A DNA stretch of 32,454 nt from positions 1 through 32,454 of IMG/VR virus record IMGVR_UViG_3300027759_000276. One strand, given 5' to 3'. Made by a program: the position numbers and the translations under genes. This document shows, piece after piece, positions 7,594 to 17,225 of this stretch. Numbering within the stretch: position 1 is the stretch's first letter; every line of letters starts with the position of its first letter. The notes under the pieces are model-generated. The model worked only from the letters and a program-made list of their open reading frames with translations. It was not told the origin of the DNA and made no database searches. The stretch comes from a virus.

Positions 7594-8181
7594 ATGGAAG
7601 CAGTAGCACTTTACTTTGCCGAGGCTGGCACTGCAGCTGCAGCTGCTGAAACTGTAGGTGTCATTGAGGCTGGATCAATTGCAGCTGGAACGATGCCAGC
7701 AGCGCCATCCCTTTTCACAGCATCAAATTTATCCATGGCCAGCAGTGCATTCAGTGCTGTGACAAGTCTTACACAAGCTAGCGCACAAGCTGACTACTAT
7801 CGCTTACAAGGCTCCCAGGCAGAGCTACAAGGGCGTCAAAACGCATTGAACTACAACCGCCAGGCTTATCAGTTATTGGAGCGCCAGCAGCGTTTAGCAA
7901 GCACTGTTAGGGCTAGAGCTGTAGCAGGCGGTGTAGACCCATTGTCTGGCTCACCAATGACTGTAGAGCAATCTAATGCTTACCGTGCTGGTAATGAGAT
8001 CCAGATCTTAAATGAGAATGCACAGCTGGCGCAGTCTGGTGGATTAGCTATATCGCAGGCATTCAATGCTGCAGCCACATCTGCTGAAGAATTTGGTTTG
8101 ATGTCTGCAGTTGGCAAAGGTTTGCTTGGTGCTGCTACATACCAAACAACAAAACTACCACCTGGCGTGAAGGTTTCATAA
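7594..8181 (+). CDS. Internal virion protein, T7 gp14-like
   Basis: 195 residues, almost the size of T7 gp14 (196 aa). It is Ala-rich, with a hydrophobic helical N-terminal half (AAGTMPAAPSLF, then SMASSAFSAVTSLTQASAQADYYR) and a polar helix GRQNALNYNRQAYQLLERQQRL ending in VRARAVAGGVDPLSGSP. The VRARAVAGGVD patch is common in gp14-type proteins. These proteins are ejected first and insert in the outer membrane. It starts directly after the nozzle stop, and the next gene starts three bases after its own stop. Confidence 0.8.
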   Translation: MEAVALYFAEAGTAAAAAETVGVIEAGSIAAGTMPAAPSLFTASNLSMASSAFSAVTSLTQASAQADYYRLQGSQAELQGRQNALNYNRQAYQLLERQQRLASTVRARAVAGGVDPLSGSPMTVEQSNAYRAGNEIQILNENAQLAQSGGLAISQAFNAAATSAEEFGLMSAVGKGLLGAATYQTTKLPPGVKVS

Positions 8182-8184
8182 GAT

Positions 8185-9831
8185 ATGGCTACGCTACCTA
8201 CCTACGAATACGCTGGCGCTCAATACGCTGATCTGCCACGTGTAAACACTGCGCCACAGCAAGTAGCAGCGCAAGGCTTTAACACGCTAGGTCAACAGTT
8301 AGATCGCATGACAGCGTTCTTTCAAGGTCAAGCTGTAACTGACGCCCAAGTAGAGGCTCAAAAGTATGCGGTACAAAATCCACTTACCAAGGCTCAGATT
8401 GATACAGCATTGGCTACACCAGAAGGCGTAACAGTCAAAGGTGCAGGAAAGATATTTCAGCAGACATATCAAAAGACCCAGGCCGTAATGCTGTCTAGCG
8501 AGTTGCAGCTGGAAGGTCAAAAGACATTTGCCAGCATGGCAGCAGCTATTGATGCTGGTGCTACGTTTGATATGAGGTCTGTCCAGGCCAACATGAAAGA
8601 CTTGATTGATGGGTATTCAAGCTCTGTTATGGCGCTTGATCCAGAGCAGTCTATTCGTCTGCGCTCTGCCCTAACCTCTGCTGGTAATGCCTTGTATGTC
8701 AAGGCTGCAGAACGTACTGTCAAGGTGCAGCAGGCTCAATATGACGCTAGATTAGAAGAAGCTGTGGTGGCTGCACGTCCATTGATAGAGGCTATTGTGG
8801 CCAAATCTGGCACGATTGATCCAAGCACTGGCACTGAGATTGATATCAACAAATTGCTTGAGATCCAGAAGCAGCCTTTCTATGAGGCTATCAAGATCAC
8901 TGGTAACAACAAGCATATTGCTGAGATCAATAAGGCTATCTCTGAGGCCAAGATTAGCGCTGTCGTATCCAGGCTAAAAGACAAAACCATATATGACTCA
9001 CCAACTAAAGCGCTCGATGCGCTGGACAAAGGTGATGTCGGCCAGCTCACTAGCTTATACAAAGGGCTGACAGAGGGTGACAAGTCAACTATCCAGGAAA
9101 AAGTACTCAAAGACTTTGCCAACATTGAATCTGCACGTAAGCTCCAAAAAGCCAAAGACGATGACAACAATCAGCGCTTGGCCATTGATCTGCGTGACCA
9201 GTTCTACCTTGGAAAAATTAGCTCATCAACTTTAGTGTCAGGACTTAAAGCACTTGATCAATTGAAAGCAGATGAAATTAAGTCTTTGCGTACAGAGCAG
9301 CGTGATGCACAGCCAGAAGTATTTGGACGTTATCAATCAATGGCTGCAAAGAATTTACTTGGAGAGACTGATTTAGATAATCTGGCTAAAGCTGGAACTA
9401 TCAGCTGGAAACAGCGTAATGAGTTAGCAAAAGATGTTCGCAATAAGAGTAGCGATATGGCTAAGGCAACTACTTTTGTTAACTCTGCTTTGGGTGTGCC
9501 AGATCCGCTCACACCTGGTTTCCACAATGAGCGTAAACGTGCTGCAGAAGTTAGAACGCAACTGCTTGAGGAAGAGCAAAGTGCGTTATTAGAAGGCAAG
9601 CCATTTAATCCAATGACAAGAGCGCAAGAGTTGACAAAGCAGAAACTAAGTTCTGATGAAGTCAAGATGCAAGAGCAAGTTAAATCTGACCTACGTAAGA
9701 ATTTGTCAGAGCATAACTTGCGCTATGACGAGGACTACACAGACGAGTCGTTAAAACGTGCTGGTGTTAGTAACTCTGATGACAGAAAGAAGATCATGCG
9801 TAAGATCAAAGCGCTGAAAGGTCCACAATGA
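8185..9831 (+). CDS. Internal virion protein, T7 gp15-like
   Basis: 548 residues, shorter than T7 gp15 (747 aa). The N-terminus has the usual form (a YAGAQYADLPRVNTAPQQVAAQGFNTLGQQLDRM stretch), and the rest is long, charged helices with no membrane segment. In T7 this protein joins gp14 and gp16 in the core and forms the periplasmic channel for DNA entry. Gene order (gp14-, gp15-, then larger gp16-like genes) supports the call more than the sequence does. It overlaps the next start by four bases (ATGA). Confidence 0.75.
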   Translation: MATLPTYEYAGAQYADLPRVNTAPQQVAAQGFNTLGQQLDRMTAFFQGQAVTDAQVEAQKYAVQNPLTKAQIDTALATPEGVTVKGAGKIFQQTYQKTQAVMLSSELQLEGQKTFASMAAAIDAGATFDMRSVQANMKDLIDGYSSSVMALDPEQSIRLRSALTSAGNALYVKAAERTVKVQQAQYDARLEEAVVAARPLIEAIVAKSGTIDPSTGTEIDINKLLEIQKQPFYEAIKITGNNKHIAEINKAISEAKISAVVSRLKDKTIYDSPTKALDALDKGDVGQLTSLYKGLTEGDKSTIQEKVLKDFANIESARKLQKAKDDDNNQRLAIDLRDQFYLGKISSSTLVSGLKALDQLKADEIKSLRTEQRDAQPEVFGRYQSMAAKNLLGETDLDNLAKAGTISWKQRNELAKDVRNKSSDMAKATTFVNSALGVPDPLTPGFHNERKRAAEVRTQLLEEEQSALLEGKPFNPMTRAQELTKQKLSSDEVKMQEQVKSDLRKNLSEHNLRYDEDYTDESLKRAGVSNSDDRKKIMRKIKALKGPQ

Positions 9832-11837
9832 TTGCCGATAGATTCATGGACTTTTTAGCATCTGGTTACAAAGAGACACCAGAGCAACCAGTTGGACAAG
9901 CTATGGCTCCTGGCCAACAACCAGGCGATGTACTGGTGGCCGAGGCTGGATCACGTAATTTGCCTGAGTCTGCTTATTCTGGTGAGCCACCAAAGTACGC
10001 ACAAATGTCTTCTTACGATCCAACAGTGCGTGAGCAAATTGCACACAAAATGCAAATGTGGCTTGAAGGTATGGGTGTAGATCGTTATAAAGCTAGACAA
10101 AATGCTCAGACATTTATGGGTGGTAATAGCAGTAATTTGCCATTAACTATGGGTATTGCTGACATCATTCCATATGTAGGTACTGCTTTACAAACAGAAG
10201 AAGCAGCAAGACTAGCATCTGATGCAGCTACCTCTGCCAAGCAAGGTAACTATGGTACAGCTGCTATACAGGCTGGTGGTGCTGCATTAGGTCTTATTCC
10301 AGGCGTTGCTGGTACTGTGCAAGCAAGTAAGTTATTGGCGCCTACAGCTGGCGAGATGGTCATTAAGAGCATGGACAAACTGGGTACACCAGTAGTAATG
10401 AATGCTGTGCCACCTGGTCCTAATACTGTAAGTACCAGATTGCCAACTGCTGTCAAAGCCACAGAAGATCCATTGGCTAACAATTTAAATATTGACTTCC
10501 AGGCTGTTAAGTCAGATCCAGAAGCATTTAAGTACAACATGGGATTGATACAGCAGTATCCTAACTTTGCATCTAAAGCTAGGAATCCTGAGAAACGTGC
10601 TGAAGACTTTATTGATGAAGTAAAAAACAACTTGTTGTACTTGTATGACAAAGTGCCAGAGCAAACACGTGAGCGCAGCAAACTCTGGTATGACGGTGCA
10701 AGAGCAATATCTGACCGTTTCTCTTCTGAGTACAAAGTGCCAGACCAGGCAGTTGCTGGAGTCTTAGCCGTACTATCACCACAAAAAGACTGGTTTATGA
10801 ATGTATCGTTAGGCCAACGTGTGCTTGACATCATGCAGACTAAACAGGCATTTAAGTGGGACAGCTCAATGGCAGACATTGCTGATGTCATTTGGAGTAA
10901 AGAAAAATATGCACCAATGGTTGATGCCATACGTGGCAAGTCACTTGAGGAAATAACTGATCCTGGCTTAAAAGCTATGTGGCTGCGTACATATGATCAG
11001 GCGCATTTACCACGTGAGCATCAGATCGTTTCTCCAGAAGGTGACTTTGTTGGTGTGCGAATGAATGCTGATGGTAAGACTCCAACTAAGACTGGCTGGG
11101 GATCATTGAATGAAATAAGTAAATCTATTGTCATTTTGGAAGACCCATCAAAAGCAAGCATTAGTAATAACCTTGGAGCAATGCATAAGGTTCGTAACTT
11201 CTACAACAACATCTATGCGCCTAATGATCCAACTGGTGCTGTGACGATTGACACCCATGCAGTGGCTGCTGGCCTGCTGCGTCCATTGTCTGGCAATAGC
11301 AGAGAAGTACTACACAACTTTGGCTCTGGTATTACTGGTGAGGGCGGTCCAAAGAACAGCTCTATTACTGGTGTACAAGGCACATATGGAATATATGCAG
11401 AGGCTTATCGCAGAGCAGCTCAAGAGCGTGGTGTCCTACCACGTGAGATGCAGTCGATTACCTGGGAAGCGGTGCGTGGTTTATTCCCTGATACGTTCAA
11501 GAGCCAGGCAAAAAATGTTGATCAAGTTGACGGTATCTGGCTAAAATACAGGAAGGGTCAACTCTCACTTGATGAGGCACGAAATGAAGTCTTCAATGCA
11601 GCAGGCGGAATCAATCCCCCAGAGTGGGAAGGAGCAGGACTACGTGCTGGGACTCCTACAGAAATTCAATCTCCCACTAACCAGGGAGAATTACCTGGGG
11701 CTGGCGTATCCAGAGGGAATACCCAAGGACTGGGGAGCGGAAAACGAACTGGAACTGCCAGAACAGTTCCGCAAGGTAACGGCATAAACCCTGGCCAAAC
11801 TGGCCAAGTACAAAATCCAAGCGGAGGTATTGAGTAA
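9828..11837 (+). CDS. Large internal virion protein with a DNA-glycosylase-like motif set
   Basis: 669 residues. N-terminal 70 residues are disordered, and residues about 105-185 hold hydrophobic Gly/Ala segments (LTMGIADIIPYVGTAL, then AAIQAGGAALGLIPGVAG) that could enter membranes. Residues about 220-540 form a helical domain with AVLSPQKDW (S317 to W322), a basic HKVRNFYNNIY (K454) and IDTHAVAAGLL (D475, H477). A Lys followed about 20 residues later by a (V/I)DTH helix is the arrangement of HhH-GPD DNA glycosylases. I recall similar domains in other phage virion proteins, but the enzymatic role is a guess. The last 80 residues are Gly/Thr/Pro-rich and overlap another reading frame. The gene is coupled on both sides (ATGA, TAATG). 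Confidence 0.8.
   Translation: MIADRFMDFLASGYKETPEQPVGQAMAPGQQPGDVLVAEAGSRNLPESAYSGEPPKYAQMSSYDPTVREQIAHKMQMWLEGMGVDRYKARQNAQTFMGGNSSNLPLTMGIADIIPYVGTALQTEEAARLASDAATSAKQGNYGTAAIQAGGAALGLIPGVAGTVQASKLLAPTAGEMVIKSMDKLGTPVVMNAVPPGPNTVSTRLPTAVKATEDPLANNLNIDFQAVKSDPEAFKYNMGLIQQYPNFASKARNPEKRAEDFIDEVKNNLLYLYDKVPEQTRERSKLWYDGARAISDRFSSEYKVPDQAVAGVLAVLSPQKDWFMNVSLGQRVLDIMQTKQAFKWDSSMADIADVIWSKEKYAPMVDAIRGKSLEEITDPGLKAMWLRTYDQAHLPREHQIVSPEGDFVGVRMNADGKTPTKTGWGSLNEISKSIVILEDPSKASISNNLGAMHKVRNFYNNIYAPNDPTGAVTIDTHAVAAGLLRPLSGNSREVLHNFGSGITGEGGPKNSSITGVQGTYGIYAEAYRRAAQERGVLPREMQSITWEAVRGLFPDTFKSQAKNVDQVDGIWLKYRKGQLSLDEARNEVFNAAGGINPPEWEGAGLRAGTPTEIQSPTNQGELPGAGVSRGNTQGLGSGKRTGTARTVPQGNGINPGQTGQVQNPSGGIE
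11572..11787 (+). CDS. Small overprinted protein inside the 3' end of the 669-aa gene
   Basis: Read in the +1 frame relative to the host gene, this ORF gives 71 residues from the ATG at 11572; starts at 11584 or 11599 are also possible. It looks like real protein: QDYVLGLLQKFNLPLTREN, then YLGLAYPEGIPKDWGAENELELPEQFR. I recognise this REnYLxLAYP...W.AE.E.ELP pattern from small free-standing phage proteins of unknown function. In contrast, the host gene's own frame here is low-complexity Gly/Thr/Pro. There is no strong ribosome site, so it is either a weakly translated nested gene or a segment reached by frameshift. Confidence 0.5.
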   Translation: MRHEMKSSMQQAESIPQSGKEQDYVLGLLQKFNLPLTRENYLGLAYPEGIPKDWGAENELELPEQFRKVTA

Positions 11838-14743
11838 TGGCAATTCAGTCGCTTGAGACAAAGATAGACAGCATGGTCCAAGATGACCAGGTCAACCCTG
11901 TTGGCGTTGACTCTATGTCTGGTGCTTTGCCAGAGACTGCAGCTGCGCCTATTGAGATTACTGATCAACAAACATTTGAGCCATATCAGGTGGCTGGCCT
12001 TGGTCTTGGCCTGGTTAATAAAGTTCTTAAAAAAGCCCCTACAAAGACCAACATACCGATATTAAAAGGCGCTGATGAGGTAGGCACGGTTGGCCCATAT
12101 CAGGTCATCAAAGAAGCTACACCCAAAGTAGCTGAAGACATCTTACAAACTGCACCTGGTATGCCAGCTGCTGGCAAGCCATCCCCTACTGGTCCTGAGA
12201 TCAAGGCTGGAGTGCAGGCAACAACAACTAGCCTGGATAACATCATTGGCCCAGACGAGTTAAAGCAGCACATCGAGGCTACTGGCCGTGCGTATGGCGC
12301 TGACAGACTAGACAAGGTTTCCTACAAAGTCATTGCTGCTAAAGCGATGGATGAGGGATATGACGAGGCATTTATTGCCAAGATCATCAACCCATTAGAG
12401 GAAACCAAGGCTAATCCAAAAGATGCGTACAAGATGCTGCTCACGATTGTGGATGCTGGCAAACACGCATTTGATCTTGGTGAGCAAGTTAAGGCTGCCA
12501 AGGCTGCAGGCACTCTGACACCAGAGTTGGCCAGCGAGTTCCAGCAGGCCGTAGCTTTTGAAGGCGTTTTGATGAAGGCAGCCAGAGGGCGCCAAGCTGA
12601 TATCGCTAGAACACTTGGTATCTTCAGAACTGCTAGAGAGGCTGGCGCAGAGCGTGGCGCAATGCTGGAATCTATCCTTAATGAGGCTGGTGGTATTGAG
12701 TCAGTGCATGACCTGGCAAACAAGTACACAGCTCTGGACTCACGTGGTGGCCGTGCTGCTCTGTCCGAGAAGACTATTGGTGGCAATCTAAAAGATATCT
12801 GGTTTAGTACCTGGATCAATGGCTTGCTGTCTAGCCCAGTGACTCACGTTAAGAACGTAGCTGGCAATCTGTTCTTTGGCGCTTATCAGATCCCAGAGCG
12901 AGCTGTAGCCTCTGTCATTGGTACTGCTAGAAATGCTTTGTTTGGCGGTGAACGTGCTGTCCAATCTAATGAGGTCTATGCCCAGGCCATGGGTTTCTTG
13001 CAAGGTATCAGAGAAGGTGGCGTTATTGCTGGCAAAGCATTTGTAAGCAATACACCAACAGATCCATTTACCAAAATTGAAGCATCACGTATTGGCAAGG
13101 ATACGTTTGACATAGACATGGGTGACTCGCTGGTTGGCAAGACTATGTCTAACACGCTGAAGTACTGGGGTATGTTTGTAACTGCACCAGGCCGAGCATT
13201 GATGGCCGAGGACGAATTCTTTAAAGCTGTCGGCTACCGTATGGAGCTTAACTCTTTGGCTACTAGAGAGGCAAATACTATGTATGCCAATCTAGTAGGC
13301 AAAGGCATAGGCGCTGATGATGCTGCCAAGCAAGCGCAAGACTTAATGTCTAGCATATTGATTGACACTCCAGCTGATATCGAAAGTGCTGCCAGAGGTA
13401 TGGCACGTACTGTGACATTCACACGTGAGCTTGAGCCTGCCCTACAAGGCCTGCAATCAATGGCGCAAAATCCATTGATCAAGATGTTTATACCGTTTGT
13501 TAAGACGCCAACAAACATTGCCATGGAGACAATGGCCAGGACACCAGGCTTAAACTTTGCGAGCCCACGGTTCTGGGCTGACTACAACGCTGGCGGTATT
13601 CGCCAAGATATGGCACTGGCCAGGGTAACTCTTGGCTCTGGAATGATCTACGCTGCTGGCGCTACTGCGCTAGATGGTGGCCTGACTGGTTATGGTCCTA
13701 TGCGTACTGAGGACAAGAAGGCTTTGGAAGGCACTGGCTGGCAACAGTTCAGCAAAGTGTTTAACAAGTCTGATATCAGTCCAGATCAGATTGCAGAATT
13801 CCAGAAGATCACTAGCGTGTCTATCGGACCAGATAAGGTTTATGTCAGCTATGCAGGCCTAGAGCCAATTGCATCCATGATGGCCATTGCTGCTACAGCT
13901 GCTGAATATGCACAGATGGGTGCTGACGGTAGCCAGATGGAAAAACTGATGATGGGTGGTGCTTTAGGCATCTATGAATATATGTCTGAGCAGCCAATGC
14001 TCCAAGGCTTTAGCGATATGAGCAAGGTATTCACTAGCGGATCTAAGGATGCGCCTGGTGTGTTCTATGACCTAATGCAAAAGGCTAGTAAGCAAGTTGG
14101 TATGTTTGCCATAGGTGGATCACCAGCTGGTTTCTATTCATCAATGGTGGCTGCAGTTGAGCGAGTCATGGATCCTAGCTCTGTTAACACTATGCCACCA
14201 GGCATGGGTACACGTAACACTATTACAGAAGGTGCAATGCGTGGGTTCTGGGAGGCTTTGAATTACTACAAGGGACGCAACCCACTGACTAGCGATCAAC
14301 TGCCAAGATCTTTAGACACCATCACTGGTGAGACTCGCAAGATTGGCCAGGGTAATTTGTACGAGATGTACAACCCATTCAAGCTATCTGACGGCAAGAT
14401 GTCTTTAGCCCATGCCACCTTAGTTGAGTATGGCGTACCACAACATATTCCTGACAAGAAGATGGATGGCATTGCTTTGTCGGCCACCCAGTACAACAGA
14501 CTGATTGAGCTATCCACTGCAGACGGTGCGCTAGAGCAAGCAATCATTCGCATTGGCAAGAGCAAAGAGATGCAGCGACTGGCTGGCTTTGACTTAGGCG
14601 CTGCACAAGACGTAATCACATCTGAGATCAGTGCTGCTTACAGCAGAGGTAAACAGCAATTGTTATTAGAAGATCCAGATCTAGCTGACGCCATCAGAAA
14701 TGTAAAAGAGGCACAGCGAGATGAAGGCAAATTTAAACGGTAA
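11837..14743 (+). CDS. Large internal virion protein, T7 gp16-like by position
   Basis: 968 residues; T7 gp16 has 1318. The N-terminal third is low-complexity, then helical. The central part IWFSTWINGLLSSPVTHVKN, then NLFFGAYQIPERAVASV is a pattern shared by many large ejected proteins of podoviruses. Two further hydrophobic stretches (MFIPFVKTPTNIAMET; LGSGMIYAAGATALDGGLTGYGP) lie near residues 550 and 600. I see no lysozyme or transglycosylase motif like the one at the start of T7 gp16. The gene starts on the preceding stop (TAATG) and ends 15 bases before the tail fibre gene. Confidence 0.8.
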   Translation: MAIQSLETKIDSMVQDDQVNPVGVDSMSGALPETAAAPIEITDQQTFEPYQVAGLGLGLVNKVLKKAPTKTNIPILKGADEVGTVGPYQVIKEATPKVAEDILQTAPGMPAAGKPSPTGPEIKAGVQATTTSLDNIIGPDELKQHIEATGRAYGADRLDKVSYKVIAAKAMDEGYDEAFIAKIINPLEETKANPKDAYKMLLTIVDAGKHAFDLGEQVKAAKAAGTLTPELASEFQQAVAFEGVLMKAARGRQADIARTLGIFRTAREAGAERGAMLESILNEAGGIESVHDLANKYTALDSRGGRAALSEKTIGGNLKDIWFSTWINGLLSSPVTHVKNVAGNLFFGAYQIPERAVASVIGTARNALFGGERAVQSNEVYAQAMGFLQGIREGGVIAGKAFVSNTPTDPFTKIEASRIGKDTFDIDMGDSLVGKTMSNTLKYWGMFVTAPGRALMAEDEFFKAVGYRMELNSLATREANTMYANLVGKGIGADDAAKQAQDLMSSILIDTPADIESAARGMARTVTFTRELEPALQGLQSMAQNPLIKMFIPFVKTPTNIAMETMARTPGLNFASPRFWADYNAGGIRQDMALARVTLGSGMIYAAGATALDGGLTGYGPMRTEDKKALEGTGWQQFSKVFNKSDISPDQIAEFQKITSVSIGPDKVYVSYAGLEPIASMMAIAATAAEYAQMGADGSQMEKLMMGGALGIYEYMSEQPMLQGFSDMSKVFTSGSKDAPGVFYDLMQKASKQVGMFAIGGSPAGFYSSMVAAVERVMDPSSVNTMPPGMGTRNTITEGAMRGFWEALNYYKGRNPLTSDQLPRSLDTITGETRKIGQGNLYEMYNPFKLSDGKMSLAHATLVEYGVPQHIPDKKMDGIALSATQYNRLIELSTADGALEQAIIRIGKSKEMQRLAGFDLGAAQDVITSEISAAYSRGKQQLLLEDPDLADAIRNVKEAQRDEGKFKR

Positions 14744-14758
14744 AGCAAGGAACTAAAA

Positions 14759-17224
14759 ATGGCTTATCCAATATCAGACGTAACCAGAAGGGTTGTCTAC
14801 ACAGGCAGCGCTGGTGTCGGACCGTACTCATTCACATTTGAAGTACTGGCCAACACTGACATCCAGGTCTACAAGAACACTACCCTGCTGACGCTGACTA
14901 CCAACTACACGGTGACGATAAATGCCAATGGCACTGGCTCGGTTACCTTGGTTGTTGCAGCCACTGGCACAGACACTATCACCATTGTGGGTGACCGTGC
15001 TATTCAAAGAGCTACAGACTTTGTAACTGGTGGTGACTTATTTGCCAATACTCTCAATGATGAGTTTGACAGCCTGGTCATTTTTGCCCAGCAAGTTGAT
15101 GAGAAAGCTGACCGTGGCTTGAAAGCGCCAGTGACTGATCCTACTGACGTCAACATGGTGCTACCAGTTAAGGCATCACGCAAAGGCAAAGTGCTTGCGT
15201 TTGACTCTACCTCTGGTGATCCAGTAGCTGGTCCAGCCTTAGATGCTGTGACTACGGTGATTGCTCAGTCTGCCAACATCAATACGGTAGCTACCAACAT
15301 TGCTAGTGTCAATACGGTTGCTGGTAACAATACCAATGTGACTACCGTGGCTGGCGTGTCTGGTGCTGTGACTACCGTGGCAGGCATTAGCGCAAACGTA
15401 ACCAGTGTGGCGGGTAACTCTAGCAACATTAATACTGTGGCTGGTATCAGCGCCAATGTGACTACGGTAGCTGGTATCTCTAGCAACGTCACTACGGTGG
15501 CTGGCATATCGGCTAACGTGACTAGCGTGGCTGGTAACAGTACCAACATCAATGCGGTTGCTGGTAACTCTACAAACATAAATGCAGTAAACGCAAACTC
15601 TACAAATATTAATACTGTTGCTGGTGTTAATGCTGCGGTTACTACGGTGGCCACCAACATAGCGTCTGTCAATACTGCAGCCACAAACATAGCAGCCATC
15701 ATTGATGCGCCTAACCAGGCTACAGCTGCTGCCAACAGTGCTACAGCTGCTGCTGCTAGTGCTGCTGCTGGTATGTACTCTGCAGTGCAAGACAAGTCTG
15801 CTAACTACACGGTGGTGGCTGGTGACGCTGGTGACCTGATCCGAGTGACTACTACTAGCGGTGCTATCACTATCACCTTGCCGACAATCAGCACTGTGGG
15901 CGATGGCTTTAAGGTGGCCATTGTCAAGTGGACTGGTGACGCCAATGCGGTGAATGTTGTGCGCTCTAGCACTAACACTATCAACGGTGCTACATCAGCA
16001 ACCATTGGATCGCAGTACTCATCAACTATATTTGTTGCTGATTTTGAGACTAACCAGTGGTTTGCTGCAAGCTCTGGTTTAGGTGCAACCAACATAGCAG
16101 TGGATGCATTCTCTGGTAACAACTCCACTGTGGCGTTTACCTTATCTGCTGACCCTGGCAGTGAGAACAATACTCAGGTCTTTGTCAGCGGTGTATATCA
16201 AGAGAAGGACACATACTCTGTCTCTGGTACTACGCTGACATTCAGCACTGCGCCACCAACTGGCACTAGCAATATTGAAGTTGTATCTAGTGCGCCATTG
16301 GCAATTGGTACACCAAGCGATGGCACGGTGACTACTGCAAAGATTGCATCAAGTGTTACGTTGACAACTCCAACAATTGACACGATTACATCTGCTGCAA
16401 GTACAGCACTAACACTTAAGTCTGCTGGAACTACGGCAGTAACTATTGATACTTCACAGAATGTGGGGATTGGTATTAGTTCTCCTACTCAGGGAAAAGT
16501 AGCAATTAAGCAAAGCGCATCAACTATTGATTCTGGTTTGGCTATCCAAGCACAATCAAACGACAGTTATTTTTCATTTTGGAATGATGGCTCAGTATTT
16601 AATATTAGCGCACATTACAACAGCACAGGCTCATATCAGCCTATTGCTTTTAAAACATCAAATTCAGAGCGTATGCGTATCGACTCTAGCGGTTATGTGC
16701 TTGTTGGATGCACTGCATACCCAAGTTCTTCTGTTGCTGGAGTTGCTTTTTCTCCTAGTGTTCTTTCTGTAAATCCCCATAGATTTAGTGTTGGAAATGG
16801 TACAAGTGTTACTACTGTAATCACATTTGTAAATGGTAACGGCATTGTTGGTGCAATTAACACAAGCGGTTCAAACACAGTTTATGCAACTTCTTCAGAC
16901 TATCGTTTGAAAAAAGATATTGCACCAATGACTGGTTCGTTGGCAAAAGTATCTTTACTAAAACCATGCACCTATAAATGGAAATCTGATAACTCTAATG
17001 GTCAAGGATTTATTGCACATGAATTAGCGGAAGTATTTCCAGATGCAGTAGTTGGAGAAAAAGATGCAGTAGATGCTGATGGGGAAATAAAATCCCAACA
17101 AATTGACACATCATTCCTAGTAGCAACACTAACAGCGGCTATACAAGAGGCTAAAGCCTTGATAGACACACAAGCCGAAACAATCAACGCACTAACCGCC
17201 CGTGTGGTGGCTTTGGAGAACTAA
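14759..17224 (+). CDS. Tail fibre with T7-type anchor and S74 self-cleaving chaperone
   Basis: 821 residues. Residues 1 to about 150 match the T7 gp17 N-terminal anchor that binds the tail (SDVTRRVVYTGSAGVGPYSF start; GDRAIQRATDF). Residues about 170-315 are decapeptide repeats. A beta-rich shaft follows, then a SERMRIDSSG-type region typical of fibre tips. The C-terminus is an intramolecular chaperone of the Peptidase_S74 family: the cleavage motif SDYRLK places the catalytic Ser-Lys pair at S713 and K718, so residues 713-821 should be cut off after trimer assembly. The end is a coiled coil (LIDTQAETINALTARVVALEN). From about 16370 codons are AT-richer than upstream, which suggests the receptor-binding part was swapped in. 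Confidence 0.92.
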   Translation: MAYPISDVTRRVVYTGSAGVGPYSFTFEVLANTDIQVYKNTTLLTLTTNYTVTINANGTGSVTLVVAATGTDTITIVGDRAIQRATDFVTGGDLFANTLNDEFDSLVIFAQQVDEKADRGLKAPVTDPTDVNMVLPVKASRKGKVLAFDSTSGDPVAGPALDAVTTVIAQSANINTVATNIASVNTVAGNNTNVTTVAGVSGAVTTVAGISANVTSVAGNSSNINTVAGISANVTTVAGISSNVTTVAGISANVTSVAGNSTNINAVAGNSTNINAVNANSTNINTVAGVNAAVTTVATNIASVNTAATNIAAIIDAPNQATAAANSATAAAASAAAGMYSAVQDKSANYTVVAGDAGDLIRVTTTSGAITITLPTISTVGDGFKVAIVKWTGDANAVNVVRSSTNTINGATSATIGSQYSSTIFVADFETNQWFAASSGLGATNIAVDAFSGNNSTVAFTLSADPGSENNTQVFVSGVYQEKDTYSVSGTTLTFSTAPPTGTSNIEVVSSAPLAIGTPSDGTVTTAKIASSVTLTTPTIDTITSAASTALTLKSAGTTAVTIDTSQNVGIGISSPTQGKVAIKQSASTIDSGLAIQAQSNDSYFSFWNDGSVFNISAHYNSTGSYQPIAFKTSNSERMRIDSSGYVLVGCTAYPSSSVAGVAFSPSVLSVNPHRFSVGNGTSVTTVITFVNGNGIVGAINTSGSNTVYATSSDYRLKKDIAPMTGSLAKVSLLKPCTYKWKSDNSNGQGFIAHELAEVFPDAVVGEKDAVDADGEIKSQQIDTSFLVATLTAAIQEAKALIDTQAETINALTARVVALEN
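15265..15700 (+). repeat. Degenerate 30-base tandem repeats coding decapeptides in the tail fibre
   Basis: About a dozen units of the form (T/S/A)VAG(N/I)S(T/A)N(I/V)(N/T) follow one another in frame. Codons vary freely while the peptide is kept, so selection acts on the protein. Such repeats probably form a regular trimeric fibre shaft whose length can change by unequal recombination between units. Confidence 0.85.
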
Positions 17225-17225
17225 C

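Noticed and set aside
10250-10939. 229-aa - strand open frame inside the 669-aa gene.
   Set aside because: No ribosome site, odd Ser/Cys-rich composition, and the + strand gene is well supported by coupling and protein-like sequence.
15265-15700. CRISPR-like array from regular 30-base repeats.
   Set aside because: Units are contiguous, degenerate and in frame with the fibre gene; there are no spacers and no cas genes.
15239-15795. Two long - strand open frames opposite the tail fibre repeats.
   Set aside because: They mirror the 30-base repeats in periodic, improbable peptides (Ser/His/Arg- or Ala/Val/Thr-rich), with no ribosome site.
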